Shown here: positions 55,201-61,200 of the stretch, one piece after another
Numbering within the stretch: the stretch's first letter is position 1
How the letters are laid out: each line of letters starts with the position of its first letter
Origin: Saxidomus purpurata
Lineage: Eukaryota > Mollusca > Bivalvia > Venerida > Veneridae
Direction of reading: 5' to 3'
Assembly: GCA_022818135.1 (NCBI GenBank)
Contig: JAFMSR010000009.1
Span: 17,822,063 to 17,886,062 of the forward strand
DNA length: 64,000 nucleotides
Position numbers and translations under genes: made by a program
Notes under the pieces: model-generated
What the model was told of the DNA's origin: nothing
Database searches by the model: none
Seen by the model: only the letters and a program-made list of their open reading frames with translations

Positions 55201-58200
55201 GTCACAGACGAACACCATGTTGTACTAGTACATGTTACTTTATAGGTCCAAGTAGTTTGTTATGATGTTTTACCTTTAATTGGGCATATGATTGGTATGT
55301 TTTAAGTCAGAATATATACTGATGTTTTAAGAGATTGAGAATAATACAGAATTTATGCCTAGATTGGTATATCAAATACTGTCCAACTTGTTTTAAGTAG
55401 CCAGTCAAGGGCTTTGATAAAACTTAATTGAAAACAGATGGCTGTAGTAAAGGTGTATTAAAATGGCAAAGTGTTACTGTTGACCCTGCCCTTGCAACCA
55501 CCTAAGTAAAGCAACATCCTGACCTATGCGACCACTTCAAATTCCTCCCTTGCAATTTCAAGCAATGATAGTCTATCCTGAGTAAAAAGACCATCTGTTT
55601 TAAGAGACTAAAATTTCACCTTCCCCTGCATGGTCCCTTTAGACTGGTTCGACTGTATATCAATTATGGCTACTTAACACCAGTGCCTGTTGTGATGGTT
55701 ACCCAGCTGGTCAACCAGGAGTCGGCTTGTAAAGACTCTTTAGTGATTAGAAGTGTTAAGTTTAAGGTCTATACATGGAAATGAATATTTCAGGTGACGG
55801 TTGTCCAACTGGTCATTTTTGTATCTCTGGAAGTTCAGCTCCGACATCATGTGACCCTGGAACCTTCAACCCCAGTACAAAAGCACAGGACCAGTCGTAC
55901 TGCGTCAGCTGTAATGCAGGGAAATATTGCAGCCAGTCTGGTCTGTCAGATGTTGAAGGAGATTGTACCGCAGGTATATCTTCAGTTTAGTTAACATACA
56001 GTGCAACCTCTCCTGAGCAAACACCCTAGAGAACACAGAAATGTGTTTGTTGTAAAGAGGTGTTGTTTTGGAGAGGTCAATTCCTGATATAATAGACATT
56101 GTGTGGGGAAAGAACATGTGTCTTTTTAGGGAGGTTATTGCTCTAGGGAGGTGTCTTTTGGGGAGGTTGCACTGTATATGTATAGTAGAAATCACCCAAG
56201 CTCTCAAATTAATATCAAATTGTTATAAATATGTGACAACTAGGTTAGCAGCCACTAATGTAGTAACAGTGAATGGCGTAACTACAGGATTGTCTCCCTT
56301 GTTTCCTGAAATTGGAAAAAAGCATCCAATTCAATTATTCAAAATCATAGAAAGTTTGCTGAAATGTTACAATTTACAGAAGTTTGCTGTTTAAGGTTAC
56401 TATTGCCCAACTGGACAAATCACCAGTACCCCGAGCAGTTACGAGTGTCCGGCGGGTTACAAATGTACGACAGGATCAAGCACGTATACCATTTGTCCAT
56501 CTGGTACATACCAAGACCAGACAGGTCAGTCAACATGTAAGACCTGCATGGAGGGATATTACTGCGACAACTCTGCCGGACCCGTCACAAACTTTACCAC
56601 CTCAATATGTCCAGCAGGTAAGCCTTTTTTTCTAAATACATCATACTGTGATTGTGTGTAATAAAATATAGATCAGTGAGTATGATATCGGAGAACATTA
56701 TATGAATACGATTTTGTTATTATCTCCCCCCCTTTGTGCAAAATCAATGAAAATAAGTACCCTGCAAACATGAATGGATTTACAATAAACATAATGATCA
56801 CACTGCATGTGTGCAATTTTGCTGAGCACAAAAAGCTGAAAACAATGTTTTTGAATCATCTGACTACCTACAGTTCCCTTGAAGTTGTTATTTTCACACT
56901 TTTTGATTTTTAAATTACAACAACTATATGTTTGAGTCTAAAAAGCTTGCTGAAACAGTTTTGATCAAATTTGAACAGAGTTTAAACCATAATGATGTTT
57001 CTAACCAGCATTAATTTTTATAGATCAGTTCAGGATATACATTTTTTTATGTTTAACCCCGCCAACCCTTTTTCATTGTTTTCCAGTGACTGCAGTAAGT
57101 GGCTGACAACAGTTAAGAATTAGATTCTATTACAATAAGTGCTGTAATAATTTGGTGGCATAGTTCTTGACTACTTATTTCTAAGAATTGTGCTATTTAA
57201 AAACAGATTTTGGTGGTCTTACATTTAGGCAGACCTTGTGTTGTGAAGAGTGCCAGAACTATTACCATCTGTTACAGCAGATATTTTTGTACTGAATGAT
57301 AAACTTATAACTATGAAATATGTTAACTTCACACAGGTCATTACTGCCCTAACGGCACACAGACGGCTACAGCCCATCCATGTCCAGCTGGTACGTTCAC
57401 TGAGAACACCGGACTGACTGACTCTTCAGAGTGTGACCCCTGCTCAGGTAAGTTTAAGACGCTGTTGTTGTTGTTTGAGTTAAATACCTGTTTCTACCAT
57501 ATTTTGGTCATTTTAGCCACAGTATTAGGTCCCTATCTTCGGTAAGAAACAGTCGACTTTCTCACATGAAGAGACATGGTCTGTAGCAGCACTCAAACCT
57601 ATGACCTTACTCAATGACAAGTTACAGAGGTCATTTAAGCCTCTACTCTTCATTTTAGACTATCATACTCTACTTACAATTTGTCTTACTCAAGTCTACT
57701 GTATACTTAACAATCTAGGGGTAGGAGTAGTGACTGATCTGAGCATGAGTAATTGTCTACTCTTTATTGCCTATATAACATCTAGCAGACATGCCAGTCA
57801 ATGTTTATCAAATGATTTCATCTAAAACAAGATGTTTAAACTGCGTCCTGTCTTAAAATCAGCTGCTCTTGAAGTTGATGAACTCTTACATTAGGGTGAC
57901 ACGGTGGCCAAGGGTAAACATCTTGGACTGCCATTCTGAAGGTCCTCGGTTTAAATCTCGGCCAGGGTACTGGAAGTTTCAGAAATGCTTTTCCTGCATC
58001 TAGACATGAACTTGTTACAAACTTAGAGGTATTCTCATTTGTATCGGTGCTATTCACAGCACATGTAAAAGAACCAATGTGTCTATTCATAAAAGAGCTA
58101 GGGTCTGGTAGCCTGATTCCCTTGTATCTGCAGACTGTCTCTTCAACATGCGCCTGTCAGAAGTCTTGGCAAGTTAGCCCAGGATGAAATCATAGGATGG

Positions 58201-61200
58201 GCTGGGACTGTAAATAATAAATATAAATAAAAATGGCAGACTTACATTGCTAGCTGTATTCATTCTAAATGGAAACATTTCAGAAGCTTTGTAAAAGCTG
58301 TACCTTTTTTGCAGGTGGATATTACTGTACGCTGGGCACCGTCACCCCATCCTTGGTTTGCAGTGCCGGTTATTATTGCCGGAACAGTTCCGAAACAGCT
58401 GCACCAATGCAAGGACCAGAAGCCTACGAGTGTCCAGTCGGACATTATTGTCCCGAGCAGACCACAGAACCAGTCAAATGTCCAATTGGAACATTCTCTA
58501 ATTCTGTGAGACTGATGAACGAGTCTGACTGTACCTCATGTACACAAGGTAATATATACTGGGGTAGTTGAAATATATTTGTCGCTTACTCTCTTTGAGT
58601 AATAGGATATGCTGATTTTTCTGTTGCAGGCCAGTTGCAAACTTTTTAGCAAAAGTTGTAGGATGTTCTGTATTTCAAATTTATTTATTAGTAGCCTGAA
58701 GAATCATCTAGACAAGATTTAGAAATGTTGAGATACATGTATATAGATATTAAAAAGCTTTATTATACCCCCGCACAACAAAGTTGTAAGGGGGGTATAC
58801 TGGAATCAGCTTGTCCGTCCGGCGTCCGTCGGTTTTTTCTTGTCCGCCCAATAACTTAAGATTCCTTTGACCCACGTCTTCATATTTGGCATGGAGGTTA
58901 GTCATGATTAGTAGAAGACCCCTATCCATTTTGAGGTCACCAGGTCAAAGGTCAAGGTCACAGGGGCCTTGACTTCAAAAAGCTTGTCCGCCCAATAACT
59001 TAAGATTCCTTTGACCCACAGTCTTCATATTTGGCATGGAGGTTAGTCCTGATTAGTAGAAGACCCCTATCCATTTTGAGGTCACCAGGTCAAGGTCAAG
59101 GTCACGGGGCCTTGACTTCAAAAAGCTTGTCCGCACAATAACTTAAGATTCCTTTGACCCACAGTCTTCATATTTGGCATGGAGGTTAGTCCTGATTAGT
59201 AGATGACCCCTATCCATTTTGAGGTCACCAGGTCAAAGGTCAAGGTCCAGGGGCCTTGACTTCAAAAAGCTTGTCCGCCCAATAACTTAAGATTCCTTTG
59301 ACCCACAGTCTTCATATTTGGCATGGAGGTTAGTCATGATTAGTAGATGACCCCTATCCATTTTGAGGTCACTTTTTAAGGTCACTTTAAGGTCACTTAG
59401 ATCTTTGCCACTAAAAACATGTAGAATGCATAACTAAGCAATGCATAGGCTTACTACCCTCAGATATAACAGGAAGGTTCTCCTTGAGCTCTAAATGGCC
59501 ACTGTTGATTCTGACAAAGCGGTAAGCGGGGGTATTCAAGCCATGACAATGGCAGTTCTAGTTTTATAAAAGCTTTTGTGTAAACACATGTTTTCAGGAA
59601 AAGGAAACCAAACTTTTATTGCACAATGGTGTACTTCTGATAAATGGACAACTGGAGTAGAATATATTACAAATACATTTGTAGCTTATACTGTATATTC
59701 AAACAGGCTACTACTGCGATGCCCAAGCACTGACCGCACCCACTGGTCTGTGTGCAGCTGGATTTTACTGCGAGATAGGCTCAGACAATGACTCCCCAGT
59801 TGAATGCCCGGCTGGAAAATACTGCCCAGAAGGTAGGGCCTTACTTTCTGAGTCTTTACTCTCAGTAAATGCAGATACTGCTCTCTATTCTTCAAAGATG
59901 GTGACCATATGTGCCAACTTTTTCAAAATCTTTAGTCTGTACTTTTAAGTTGATTGAATTGATTCAGTTCTGTTTCGTATACATGTACATGCCTATGATT
60001 TCTTTGAGAATTAAAAGAAAATACAGAGAGTTCAGGGATGCTTCTGAAAATCACTGCTAACACATACAAATGTACTGCTGTTTTTTTTAAGGAACACATA
60101 CGCCAACAAGATGTCCCACAGGCACATTCTCAAATGCTACAAGACTAACTGATGCTGCTAACTGTACAGACTGTACGGCTGGATTCTACTGCACTTCTAC
60201 GGGTCTGACGGAGCCCGAGGGTAACTGCACCCAGGGCTACTACTGTCCAACAGGTAAATTTACCATAAAGATGATTTGTTACACTCTCGTCTAGGTTAAC
60301 AAATGTATTTGTAGTTCCCAACCAGTTTGACTGGATGGGGCTATAGGTTTAGTGTTCTGCAGCTGTATGTCCATCGGTTAACACGTCTAGATCCTGCAAT
60401 ACTTAAAAAGGTTGGCAAGCTAGGGTCATGAAACTTAAAATGTGGATATGGCAATATGTAGATGATGAATTTCAAATTTTTTTGTTAAAACTTTGTTAAA
60501 GTAATATTTTTGTTGCTATGGTGACAGATACAGCTTTTTTTTCGCATACAACTTGCTTTTCCTATATCAGTGGAGATTTCTGGGAATATTAGATTATGTT
60601 GTCCTTACTTTCTTACTTAAATATAAGTTAAATATCCAGTTTCGCTGTATTTTTATAAAAAAATGTGAAATTAAGAATTGTGTCAACGTGTTAACAAAGG
60701 CAAATTGCGACAAATAACTGGCAAGAAATTTTTTTGATTGATAATCTGTTTAATTTCAGGCTCAACTGTTGGAAACCCTGTTACATGCCCATATCCATTT
60801 TACTGTCCAGAAGGAAGTGCCAGTCCTCAAGAATGTCCAGCTGGTAGCTACACCACGCAAACAAAACAGTGGGAGTGTGATGCCTGTCCACAGGGGTGAG
60901 TTTTTGTCTGTTTCTATACTTCTATACTAAGAGCCTTCTTATTGTGTGTGATCCCGTTTCACAGGCGTTAGTTTTTGTCTAATTCTATACTTAGAAGCTT
61001 GTTAGCCCCTCACGCAGGTCGTTGATTGCTTTTAGAGAACGGAAGATGGGAACATTTTGGAGAAGTCTAGAGCCAGTTTTTGGATTGGAGTTGAGAGTCA
61101 AAATCTGTAGTGTAGTTCCTGAAATCAATTTTTCTTGGAATAATCTAACTTACCAATATCTTTTCAAGAAGTGGTCTAACGCTATTTGGGATATATATCA

